From contig NZ_NPEA01000007.1 in assembly GCF_002812205.1 (NCBI RefSeq), positions 62,001 through 126,000 on the forward strand: a DNA stretch of 64,000 bases. Direction: 5' to 3'. The notes beneath the pieces were generated by a model. It made no database searches, had not been told where the DNA came from, and saw nothing but the letters and a program-made list of their open reading frames with translations. Below are positions 47,529 through 55,041 of the stretch, piece by piece. The position numbers were made by a program, and so were the translations under genes. Numbering within the stretch: the stretch's first letter is position 1; every line of letters begins with the position of its first letter. The stretch is from Leptospira neocaledonica. Its GTDB lineage: Bacteria > Spirochaetota > Leptospiria > Leptospirales > Leptospiraceae.

Positions 47529-47570
47529 TATTCTACGAAACCAAAGAATCATGGTTTTGTAATATATTTT
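47529..47570 (+). terminator. Terminator after meaB
   Basis: AAACCA (about 47538-47543) pairs with TGGTTT (47552-47557) and outer ATATT with AATAT, giving a stem of about 14 pairs with a small bulge, immediately after the meaB stop, followed by a T run (47567-47570). It separates the mutase operon from the lipoprotein/TonB locus. The remaining 190 bases to 47760 should carry the promoter of the lipoprotein operon; I saw no cobalamin-riboswitch consensus there. Confidence 0.65.
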
Positions 47571-47760
47571 CCCTCCTAACCGATATTTATCCCGACCACA
47601 TCACAGTGATTCTGGTTCCGAACGAAATTTTTTTTCTTGGAAAATATGTCTTTTGGGAGATTGATGGTGGATACTAAAGATTGAACCTCAATCGCGAAAC
47701 GCCTCCGTTCTAATGAGAAATTAACTTAGACCCGAGTCGGTTCCCAGGAAAGGAAAAAAC

Positions 47761-48141
47761 ATGAAACCTCGTATTTACGGGCTAGTCTTATCCATCGTAC
47801 TTACAGCAGTGTTGGCATCTTGTGCTACTTCTAGCGCAGGATTAGCAACTAGCACTGTCCCGGTAGCAGACAAAAAATATAAAGTGGTCTCTCCGGTTGA
47901 AGGTACGAAGCACTGGTTCACCTTTGATATAGCTATAATTGGAATTCCTTTAGGAGAACCTCCGATCGACCAACTATTGGAGGATCTGAAAAGGGAAAAG
48001 GACGCGGATGCTTTGATCAATGTCAGATATTGGACAGACAAAACCATCCTACTCTTCTTCACTATCAATCGTCTTCATATCTCGGCAGAAGCGATCAAGT
48101 TCGAAGAAGAACCTACGGACCCGAGAAAAAAAGGCCGTTAA
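47761..48141 (+). CDS. Small TRL-like lipoprotein A
   Basis: A protein of 126 residues with a lipoprotein signal peptide (SIVLTAVLASC, cysteine at 21). The mature part contains YKVVSPVEGTKHWFTFDI, IGIPLGEPPIDQLLEDL and ADALINVRYWTDKTILLFF, a layout seen in small outer-membrane-associated lipoproteins (TRL-like). The next gene encodes a recognisable paralog. A strong AGGAAAGG site precedes the ATG. It opens the run that leads to the TonB-dependent receptor, so a role in or near that transport system is plausible but unproven. Confidence 0.75.
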   Translation: MKPRIYGLVLSIVLTAVLASCATSSAGLATSTVPVADKKYKVVSPVEGTKHWFTFDIAIIGIPLGEPPIDQLLEDLKREKDADALINVRYWTDKTILLFFTINRLHISAEAIKFEEEPTDPRKKGR

Positions 48142-48153
48142 TTCGGGCTTACT

Positions 48154-48561
48154 ATGATTCGACTTCAGATCTGCCTTCTGCTCTCATTTATGTTTTTAAC
48201 GGCAGAAGCATGCTCGGGTACTTTTAGTCGAGCGGACGTGGGAGGCAGAGTTACAAGTACTCAACTCGTTGATTCCGCTACGATCATTCGTTCCAAGGAT
48301 TATATGGAGCTGGGAGTTTCCAGCGGAGAAAGTTCCGTTTTCTTTTTGTTCGGAATTATCCCTGTCACCAATCCATTAAATATGGATTATGCACTTAGCG
48401 ATGCAGTTCAAAAGATCCCGGGAGGGAAAAGTTTGATCAAGGTAAAATACTGGCATGAAACTCATCTATTCTTTCCGGTAGGCACAATAAGTGTTCTGAA
48501 AGTAAAAGGTACAGTGATCGGTTCTCCTTCTGCAAGTCCTACCGAGGCGGGCAAAAAATGA
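48154..48561 (+). CDS. Small TRL-like exported protein B, paralog of A
   Basis: A protein of 135 residues with an export signal (LLLSFMFLTAEAC, possible lipidation at cysteine 20). FFLFGIIPVTNPLNMDYALSDAV and KSLIKVKYWHETHLFF line up with IGIPLGEPPIDQLLEDL and ALINVRYWTDKTILLFF of its upstream neighbour, so the two are ancient duplicates. It overlaps the next gene by ATGA. The function is not known. Confidence 0.7.
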   Translation: MIRLQICLLLSFMFLTAEACSGTFSRADVGGRVTSTQLVDSATIIRSKDYMELGVSSGESSVFFLFGIIPVTNPLNMDYALSDAVQKIPGGKSLIKVKYWHETHLFFPVGTISVLKVKGTVIGSPSASPTEAGKK

Positions 48562-48899
48562 AAACCCGCTTATTCGCATTCAGTTTCTTTTGTATTTTAT
48601 TCATAGATTGTGTTCAGGAAGATACGGTTCCGCAAGGAGACGCAAATAGTCAGATCTATGCTGCATCTGAATATCTTTCTAAAAAATGTGGAGATCCGAT
48701 CCCACCACATTTTCCGGTAGCGATAGGAGATGTACAAAGAAGGAACTTAGATCTTTGTAGTATTGCGATCACCAAAGCAGAATGCCCTTTCAACTCTTAT
48801 CCTGTAGTTTGTCTTTGGATCTATTATGATAAACCTGCGGGAGAAATCCCTTGGTATTTGAATTTTAAAGATGTATTTGTGGATCCTAAATTGCCATGA
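48558..48899 (+). CDS. Small Cys-containing lipoprotein
   Basis: A protein of 113 residues with a lipoprotein signal (FFCILFIDC, cysteine at 18). The mature part has four further cysteines, in SKKCGDP, LDLCSI, KAECPF and VVCLW, that could form two disulphides. It overlaps both neighbours by four bases, so it is translationally coupled to the TonB-dependent receptor gene that follows. No domain is recognised; a receptor-associated lipoprotein is the contextual guess. Confidence 0.65.
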   Translation: MKTRLFAFSFFCILFIDCVQEDTVPQGDANSQIYAASEYLSKKCGDPIPPHFPVAIGDVQRRNLDLCSIAITKAECPFNSYPVVCLWIYYDKPAGEIPWYLNFKDVFVDPKLP

Positions 48900-51433
48900 A
48901 GTTAAAAAAAGTCCTGATCAAAATCGCTTTTCTCGCGGCAATCGCTCCCTTAGATTTGTTTGCAGAAGTAACCTTTAAAGCCAGGTTATTCTCCAGACAA
49001 AAAAACCAAGGAGAAGCTAAGACCCAGGTTTTACTTTTCGAAACCAAAAAAATCTATAAAACGGATGCAGAAGGTTATTTTGATGCCGTAGTACCTTCTC
49101 CAGGTATTTATACGTTTCGTATCTTGAAAATAGAAGATATGCAGGATATTAAAGGTAACGTCGAAGCCTCAGGCCAAACAGTTACTCTTTATACGGATTC
49201 AGGTTCTGACTCTTCTGTAGCATCTCCTAAAACAAAGGAACCTAAAGGTACAATCACAGTTTCCGCGGAGAGAGATAAACCGATTCTTTCCAGGACTACG
49301 ATCAAATACGAAGAGATTAAAAGGATGCCCGGTACTTTCGGTGAACCTTTACGTGCATTGGAAACAATTCCGGGCGTGGTTCCTTCTGCAGCATTCGGTG
49401 GTGGTGCAAACAATTACGTGATCCGGGGTTCCGATCCGAACTCGAACTTATATTTAGTGGATGATCTTCCTATTCTTTATCCGTTCCACTTCGACGGATT
49501 AAGTGCGGTGGTAAATGCGAACCTGATCAAATCCATTGACGTGTATACAGGTGTGTTCCCCGCAAACTTCAATAACGCATTGGGCGGGGTCATTCATATT
49601 GACACAGTCGATAAAGTGGACAAGTCCCAGAAAAACCTGATTATCTCCGCTTGGTCCAGTAGTATCAGTTATATGAGCCCTACTTTCGGCGGGAAAGGTT
49701 ATCTGATCGCTTCTGCTCGGGTTGGATACTTGGACAGATTTGTGCAAGGTTTGACTTCTGCCCTAGGTGCTGATTTTCCGGAAGGACTCAGACTTCCTAG
49801 ATTCGTAGATTCTCAAGTAAAGTTTGTTCATAATTTCAACGAACATCATCAGATTTCTTTCCACTCCTTCTATTCTAAGGATGACTTTGCAGCAAATCTT
49901 CCCGCTAAATACCAGAACGATCCTGCAAATGATGCAACCGCTGCATTTGCAGGTGCAAGTATTTCCTCAGGACAAGGATTCAGGACACAAGCAGTTCGTT
50001 ATACTTGGAAGCCAATTGATACATTCTCTAATCGTGTCACAGTGATCAGTTATGATCCTTTTACAGATTTTAACGTTGCATTTGGTTCCATCCAAGGAAA
50101 GAACAGGGCTAGCGGTGCGTATAACGGTGTACGTCAGGATGCTTTCTGGGATCCAAACAAATATTTTAGCGCTGAGTTTGGAACCGAATACAGGTTATTA
50201 AATTATTATTCTACCGGTTCTAGTATTATCCAATCGGATCCGAATAATTTAAGCCCAAACCCTTACGATACTCAGAGCCCTGACTTTACCACTATTCCCA
50301 CGAATATTACTGCTAAGGGTTCCTATTATAACGGTTATCTAACTACTAAGATTAAACTCGGCGGTTTACAAATCGAACCGGGAATGAGATACGATTATAT
50401 TCCGTATGTGAATAATAGTGCCTTCGGCCCGAGAGCTCAGGCTTCCTATAAATTCGGACAAGGAACTACTATCTTCGGAGGTGGAGGTAATTTCTTCCGC
50501 TTCCCTCTGGACACTAGATTTAATAAGGATAGTGGAAACCCTCATCTGGATTTCGAAAAAGTATTCAAATACGGTGGCGGTATCGAACAACTTCTGGCAG
50601 GAGATTATCAGATCAAAGGAGAGATCTTTAAACAGGAGTATTCCGACTTGATCGTAGATGATCCGTATATCACTGATCCAATCGGAACAAATCCTGATCC
50701 GTACGGCAGAATCACTCAACCTTATATCACAAACAAGAAGCTGAATTATTCGAATAGCGGAACCGGTTGGTCCAGAGGATACGAATTAGTACTTCGTAAA
50801 AACTCCCGCCCAGGAACCAGAAACTGGTTCGGTTGGATTACTTATACCTGGTCCCAAACATTCAGAAATAATAATATATTCACTCCTGACCCGGGCACGG
50901 CTCCTTTAAGTGCCCAGGAGACCCAAATCGCTGCGGAGTTTTATAAGAATTCTAAAGAGACATTATACGACTACGACAGGACCCATGTGATCAATATGGT
51001 CTTCGGTTGGAGATGGAGCCAAGAATGGCAGTTCGGTGCCCGATGGTCCTACTTGACCAGCAGGCCGTTTACTCCAATTGTAGGGGATGACGGGGGAAGG
51101 TTCAGTAACCCTGCAAATGGCCAAACCTATTGGGTGCCTCAATACGCCAATAACCCTGCCCTGGGAGAATATATCAATAGTCGTAGATTAAAGCCTTATC
51201 ATCGACTTGACATCCGTTTCGATAGATTTTTCAATTATGAATGGGGGTATGTGAATACCTTCTTGGAGATAGTAAACGTATACCTAAGAGAGAACGTGGG
51301 TGGAGAAGATTTCGATAATACGAAACCTTATTCCAAAACGAACCCAAGTCCTAGCCCGACATTCGGAACAATTCCTTTGCCGGGTGGTGTGATCATTCCG
51401 TTCTTCAACGTAGGTATCGAGGTTAAGTTCTAA
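48896..51433 (+). CDS. TonB-dependent outer-membrane receptor
   Basis: A protein of 845 residues. A signal peptide (1-24) is followed by a carboxypeptidase-regulatory-like beta domain (25-100), a plug domain with PGTFGEPLRALETIPGVV and VIRGSDPNSNLYLVDDLPI (about 145-260), and a 22-strand barrel ending in VGIEVKF, whose final Phe is the usual BAM signal. The plug feature YTGVFPANFNNALGGVIHI is typical of the receptor class with an N-terminal extension. The ligand is unknown. Genes for a Cys-rich lipoprotein, ExbB, ExbD and TonB follow in the same direction, so energy coupling is encoded alongside. Confidence 0.92.
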   Translation: MKLKKVLIKIAFLAAIAPLDLFAEVTFKARLFSRQKNQGEAKTQVLLFETKKIYKTDAEGYFDAVVPSPGIYTFRILKIEDMQDIKGNVEASGQTVTLYTDSGSDSSVASPKTKEPKGTITVSAERDKPILSRTTIKYEEIKRMPGTFGEPLRALETIPGVVPSAAFGGGANNYVIRGSDPNSNLYLVDDLPILYPFHFDGLSAVVNANLIKSIDVYTGVFPANFNNALGGVIHIDTVDKVDKSQKNLIISAWSSSISYMSPTFGGKGYLIASARVGYLDRFVQGLTSALGADFPEGLRLPRFVDSQVKFVHNFNEHHQISFHSFYSKDDFAANLPAKYQNDPANDATAAFAGASISSGQGFRTQAVRYTWKPIDTFSNRVTVISYDPFTDFNVAFGSIQGKNRASGAYNGVRQDAFWDPNKYFSAEFGTEYRLLNYYSTGSSIIQSDPNNLSPNPYDTQSPDFTTIPTNITAKGSYYNGYLTTKIKLGGLQIEPGMRYDYIPYVNNSAFGPRAQASYKFGQGTTIFGGGGNFFRFPLDTRFNKDSGNPHLDFEKVFKYGGGIEQLLAGDYQIKGEIFKQEYSDLIVDDPYITDPIGTNPDPYGRITQPYITNKKLNYSNSGTGWSRGYELVLRKNSRPGTRNWFGWITYTWSQTFRNNNIFTPDPGTAPLSAQETQIAAEFYKNSKETLYDYDRTHVINMVFGWRWSQEWQFGARWSYLTSRPFTPIVGDDGGRFSNPANGQTYWVPQYANNPALGEYINSRRLKPYHRLDIRFDRFFNYEWGYVNTFLEIVNVYLRENVGGEDFDNTKPYSKTNPSPSPTFGTIPLPGGVIIPFFNVGIEVKF

Positions 51434-51933
51434 TGTACGTCCGGAGTCTGGGAAAAGTTTCTACACATTGGTTCGGATTATTCTCCGCTCTAGTATTATT
51501 CTCATACTGCTCCCAATATTCTCCGGAAGGGTCTAACGAAAGTACTTTAGTATTACAATCTCTCTTAAACTATTCAGCAAATCCATCTGCAGCATGTAAG
51601 TCTTCCATGCAAGAAGCGGAAGATTGTTTAAAAACTTCTCAGGATCTGAGCGGAATTGGAGAAAGCGAAATTTCCGGATTATTCTCCGGAGGCTCCGCAA
51701 AAAATTATGAATCTTATTGCAGCCAGCTATTAGCCCAAGAGCAAATGTCCGGCTTAAATTCCAAAACCCAGGAATGTATTTTTAATTGCAACGAGGCATA
51801 TTGGTCCAGGGTCGGATCTGAAAATGATTGTAGCGGAGAAGGTTCCGAACTCCTAATTTCTAATTCCGGAGTGGAAACCATCGGCTGCGTCAGAAATTGC
51901 AAAGAACTTTATTCGTCAGAACCAGAACTTTAA
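51433..51933 (+). CDS. Cys-rich lipoprotein following the receptor
   Basis: A protein of 166 residues starting within the receptor stop codon (TAATG overlap). The signal ends ALVLFSYC (cysteine at about 26). The mature part holds eight to nine more cysteines (AACKSS, EDCLKT, SYCSQ, ECIFNCNE, NDCSGE, GCVRNCKEL), which point to a disulphide-stabilised exported fold. No family was recognised. Its coupling to the receptor suggests it could be the receptor's lipoprotein partner, analogous in arrangement only to surface lipoproteins of other TonB uptake systems. Confidence 0.65.
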   Translation: MYVRSLGKVSTHWFGLFSALVLFSYCSQYSPEGSNESTLVLQSLLNYSANPSAACKSSMQEAEDCLKTSQDLSGIGESEISGLFSGGSAKNYESYCSQLLAQEQMSGLNSKTQECIFNCNEAYWSRVGSENDCSGEGSELLISNSGVETIGCVRNCKELYSSEPEL

Positions 51934-51934
51934 G

Positions 51935-51948
51935 TCCGAAATTTCGGA
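51935..51948. promoter_or_regulatory. Perfect 14-base palindrome before exbB
   Basis: TCCGAAATTTCGGA is self-complementary and begins two bases after the Cys-rich lipoprotein stop, 64 bases before the exbB start. It may be an operator or a processing/hairpin site that separates receptor and energiser expression. AAGGA at 52000-52004 serves as the exbB ribosome-binding site and is outside the palindrome. Confidence 0.4.
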
Positions 51949-52011
51949 ACAAAAACAGAATGACTGGGATCGTATCAGACAAAAAAACAGAAATTAAGAA
52001 GGATCTATAAA

Positions 52012-52629
52012 ATGAGTTTTGAAATTGCTATCGGGTACATGGAAACGGCGATCTTCGTGATCATGGCGATCGCGAGTGTTCTTGCGGTAGCCGTTGTAGT
52101 AGAAAGAGCGATCATATTCGTTAAAAATACGAAAGACTCCGCCTTCGTATTACCTGAAATCATCCAAACTGCAAGAAAGGGAGATCTATCCGGAGCTCCT
52201 AAATTTTCAGAAAATTATCCAGAGAATGTTTACGCAAGATTTGCGGACTTCTCCTCCGAACATTCCAAAGGTGGAAAAGAAAGTTTGGGAGAGCTGATGG
52301 AAGGAAAGATGATTGGAGAAAGAGTCGGTTTCGAGACCAGACTTTCTATTCTAAACACTTTAGGGAACAACGCCCCATTTATCGGACTCTTAGGAACAGT
52401 ATTCGGAGTAATCAGCGCATTCTATAAATTAGGAACTTTGGGGAACGCAGCGGGAGAAGTGGTCATGAGAACCATTTCGCAAGCGCTACTCGCAACCGCA
52501 GTGGGTCTTGCTGTCGCAATTCCTGTGGTAATGGCGAATAACTACTTCAGCAGAAAATTGAAAATCATCCAATCCAATCTGGAAATTCTTTCCAAAGAAT
52601 TTTTAGCAAGCCTGTCTCGGAAAGGTTAA
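52012..52629 (+). CDS. exbB: ExbB/TolQ-family proton channel of the TonB locus
   Basis: A protein of 205 residues with three helices (about 12-35, 118-142 and 158-182). Conserved LNTLGNNAPFIGLLGTVFGV and ISQALLATAVGLAVAIPVVM carry the channel-lining polar residues. It forms the ExbB pentamer that energises TonB. The AAGGA site lies eight bases before the ATG. Compared with the shorter ExbB-like gene at 29.3 kb, this copy has the normal cytoplasmic loop. Confidence 0.9.
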   Translation: MSFEIAIGYMETAIFVIMAIASVLAVAVVVERAIIFVKNTKDSAFVLPEIIQTARKGDLSGAPKFSENYPENVYARFADFSSEHSKGGKESLGELMEGKMIGERVGFETRLSILNTLGNNAPFIGLLGTVFGVISAFYKLGTLGNAAGEVVMRTISQALLATAVGLAVAIPVVMANNYFSRKLKIIQSNLEILSKEFLASLSRKG

Positions 52630-52656
52630 ACCGAGGATTTCTAGAAAGGAGAATAT

Positions 52657-53061
52657 ATGGCAGGTCAAAGTTCTTCCGGCGACGGAGAAGAAATCGGCAG
52701 TATTAATATAACTCCGATGGTGGACGTTATTTTGGTTCTTTTGGTAATCTTTATGGTTACCGCGAACTTCTTAAAAAAAGAATCTATCAATATCAATCTT
52801 CCTAAAGCGGATGCAGTAGATGCGAATCTAGCCAAAACCGTTCAGGTGGCATTATCTAAAGACGGAAAAATTTTCTTAGAAGGGAACGAGACGGATTTTC
52901 CGAGACTCGAAGCCCAATTACAAAGAGAGACCAAAATCCGTCCTAATATGAGGATCACGTTATCCGCTGATTCTTCCCTTCCGTATGGAAAAATAGCAGA
53001 GACTATGGGAAAGATCAAAAAAGCAGGCGTGCACCAAATCGCATTATCCGTTAAAAGGTGA
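52657..53061 (+). CDS. exbD: ExbD of the TonB locus
   Basis: A protein of 134 residues. One helix (VDVILVLLVIFMVTANFL) follows SINITPMVDV, with the proton-carrying Asp at about residue 24. The periplasmic domain has VQVALSKDGKIFLEGNE and ITLSADSSLPYGKIAETMGK, standard for ExbD. A strong AAAGGAG site precedes the ATG. Located between exbB and tonB with short spacers, so a single transcript is expected. Confidence 0.9.
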   Translation: MAGQSSSGDGEEIGSINITPMVDVILVLLVIFMVTANFLKKESININLPKADAVDANLAKTVQVALSKDGKIFLEGNETDFPRLEAQLQRETKIRPNMRITLSADSSLPYGKIAETMGKIKKAGVHQIALSVKR

Positions 53062-53070
53062 TCCGGAGAA

Positions 53071-53727
53071 ATGAATCCTACTCTGGAAAAAGTAAAGACT
53101 GACGTAATCCAAAAACTGGGAGAACTTTCTCTTTGGGAGATTTGTGTTTACGGATCTCTCGCTTTTCACCTATTTCTATTCTTAACTTACTACTATATCA
53201 CTCACAAAGAAAAGGAATTTGTAGATTCCGAACAATTGGAGATGAACGTAGAAGTAGATATCCAAGACATTCCTCCTGAACTGCTTGGAGGAGAAACTTC
53301 TCCCACTCATAAAGATCCAAACGAATGGGTAGAAGGTTCCAACGAAGAAGGTAAAGATCCAGATCCAAACGAGATCAAAGAGAACGAGATCAGCGGAGAA
53401 GGTACCGACAAAGACGGATTCCTATTCGCTTTTTACGGAGACAAGGCCCCTACTCCTATCATCGATTTTTCTTTGAGAGATTATTTTCCGGAGAATGCGC
53501 GGGCACAAGGTATCTCCGATGCGATGATCTACTTGGAGGTACAAGTAGATGAGAAGGGAAATCTGATTAATGCGAAAGTGATCAAATCTTCTATTCGTGG
53601 ATATGGTTTCGAAGAAGCAGCAGTGAAAGTGATCCGATTAGCTCGATGGAGTCCGGGTTATGCCAAAGGAAGACCTACTCGTATGAATCATAGGGTCCCA
53701 GTCCATTTTGAATTGGACGATAACTAA
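53071..53727 (+). CDS. tonB: TonB energy-transducing protein with acidic linker
   Basis: A protein of 218 residues with one N-terminal helix (LWEICVYGSLAFHLFLFLTY, about 20-40), an acidic, proline-poor linker (NEWVEGSNEEGKDPDPNEIK) and the C-terminal TonB domain (AMIYLEVQVDEKGNLINAKV and YGFEEAAVKVIRLARWSPG). The usual TonB linker is proline-rich and basic; an acidic one is less common. The domain contacts the TonB box of outer-membrane receptors. A GGAG site precedes the ATG. The operon ends at a strong terminator 22 bases after its stop. Confidence 0.88.
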   Translation: MNPTLEKVKTDVIQKLGELSLWEICVYGSLAFHLFLFLTYYYITHKEKEFVDSEQLEMNVEVDIQDIPPELLGGETSPTHKDPNEWVEGSNEEGKDPDPNEIKENEISGEGTDKDGFLFAFYGDKAPTPIIDFSLRDYFPENARAQGISDAMIYLEVQVDEKGNLINAKVIKSSIRGYGFEEAAVKVIRLARWSPGYAKGRPTRMNHRVPVHFELDDN

Positions 53728-53748
53728 TTCCGACGTTTTAAACCGCCT

Positions 53749-53784
53749 AAATATTTCCATATTTTACACACTGGAAATATTTTT
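53749..53784 (+). terminator. Intrinsic terminator of the TonB locus
   Basis: AAATATTTCCA (53749-53759) pairs perfectly with TGGAAATATTT (53772-53782) around a 12-base loop, with the T run completed by TT at 53783-53784. This clearly closes the exbB-exbD-tonB transcript. Confidence 0.88.
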
Positions 53785-53871
53785 CTGAATAAGATTCCTT
53801 AAATATTCAAAGGTATTTCTTAAGAAATAAAGCTGCAGTTTCTGGCGAGCTTTCGTCCATTGTAATTAGAG

Positions 53872-54450
53872 ATGGAATCCGGGGCTTGGAAATTCTTTTC
53901 GACAGGCGTAATTGCCAGTCTGATTATCGTCTTCTTCTTTTCTCATCCCAATCCGGGAATGATCCAAGCAGAGAAGGATCTCCCAGATGAGACCTTAGTT
54001 CTAGCAGAAAAACAAGAGAGCATCTCCATTCAGTCTGTCTTCTCCGGAAAACAAAGTTTTTTATATTTCGGATTTTTGGACTCATCCAAAAACGATCTAG
54101 ATGAAGTGGAAAAATTCCTAAACTGGTTTCATAAATCCGCGCCTAGTGATTCTCAATTTGTTTTTATTAGTTTAACTCCTGAAAAGGACACCCACCAAGA
54201 TCTAAAGAATAGATTCGGTAAACTAAGCGAGAAGATAGTCTTACTCAAACCTGCCAACTCAAGTGCTGCATTGGAACTCGCAAGAGCATTCGGGATACAG
54301 GCATATATCCAGCCAGATAGCGGAGATATGAAATATAAGACTGCACTTATATGGGTGGACGATTCTCCTAAGATTAGAGGGATTTTTCCTAAAATTCCTG
54401 AAAAACCAGAATCAATAGATCTCCCTTCCTTGCTTGTCCGAGCAAAATAA
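53872..54450 (+). CDS. SCO1/redoxin-like exported protein without cysteines
   Basis: A protein of 192 residues with an N-terminal helix/signal (STGVIASLIIVFFFSH). The mature domain starts with a beta strand and FSGKQSFLYFGFLDSSKNDLDEV, then QFVFISLTPEKDTHQDLKNRFG, strongly reminiscent of SCO1/SenC proteins (thioredoxin fold), where a copper-binding CxxxC should lie after YFGF. Here the position has DSSKN and there are no cysteines at all, so neither copper binding nor redox activity is expected by this route. It is 144 bases after the tonB stop and beyond its terminator. Confidence 0.5.
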   Translation: MESGAWKFFSTGVIASLIIVFFFSHPNPGMIQAEKDLPDETLVLAEKQESISIQSVFSGKQSFLYFGFLDSSKNDLDEVEKFLNWFHKSAPSDSQFVFISLTPEKDTHQDLKNRFGKLSEKIVLLKPANSSAALELARAFGIQAYIQPDSGDMKYKTALIWVDDSPKIRGIFPKIPEKPESIDLPSLLVRAK

Positions 54451-54577
54451 GTTCCCGAACTCGTTTAAAATACCATTTCCTATAAATTATTTTCCAAAGG
54501 AAAATCCTTGAAAAAGGTTCCCGATCGGCAGTAGAGTGGAAAGCCGCGTTAACAAATTGTTTCCGGAGTCATTCCAA

Positions 54578-55030
54578 ATGCAAAAACGTTTCGTATCGGT
54601 GCTATTCGTACTGATTCTATTATTCATCTCTCCGATTTCCGCATTAACACCGCCTCCTAGTCTGGAATCGCAGGTGAATTCTTCCGACTTTATCGCACTG
54701 GCAAAACTTTCCAATGTGAAAGAAAGTAAGATCTCCTCTAATTCCATTTCTGTGACTGCTAATGTGGAAATTTTAAGATCCTTAAAAGGCGGCAAGGAAC
54801 TCCGACAGAAATTCGATATCGCCTTTTTGATCTTTCCGGAACTATTCGGAAAATGGTTAAAGGCGGCTCCTCAAGAAGGAGAATATATACTTTTTTTAAT
54901 TAAGAAAAAAGTAAAGGATAGTAAGGGGGTCGAGTCCGAAGTGATCGGACTTTACGAACCCCATCCTTACGCATTCAGAGAATACAATAAACAACTAGAA
55001 GAAAATATATTATCTTTAATTAAGAACTAA
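54578..55030 (+). CDS. Hypothetical exported protein
   Basis: A protein of 150 residues with a clean signal peptide (VSVLFVLILLFISPISA). The mature part has the pattern SSDFIALAKLSNVKESK, VTANVEILRSLKGG and EYILFLIKKKVKDSK. This alternation of beta strands resembles proteins with an NTF2- or TIMP-like beta barrel, but no family is certain. ATG 54578 is supported by GGAG upstream; GTG 54536 would prefix the signal with a polar extension. It is 11 bases before the papain-like gene start and is probably cotranscribed with it. Confidence 0.65.
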   Translation: MQKRFVSVLFVLILLFISPISALTPPPSLESQVNSSDFIALAKLSNVKESKISSNSISVTANVEILRSLKGGKELRQKFDIAFLIFPELFGKWLKAAPQEGEYILFLIKKKVKDSKGVESEVIGLYEPHPYAFREYNKQLEENILSLIKN

Positions 55031-55041
55031 AGGACAAATAG

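Noticed and set aside
47528..47760. Cobalamin riboswitch upstream of the TonB locus or after the mutase operon
   Set aside because: I looked for the conserved B12-box type sequence and paired arms and found none; only a terminator-like hairpin is present.
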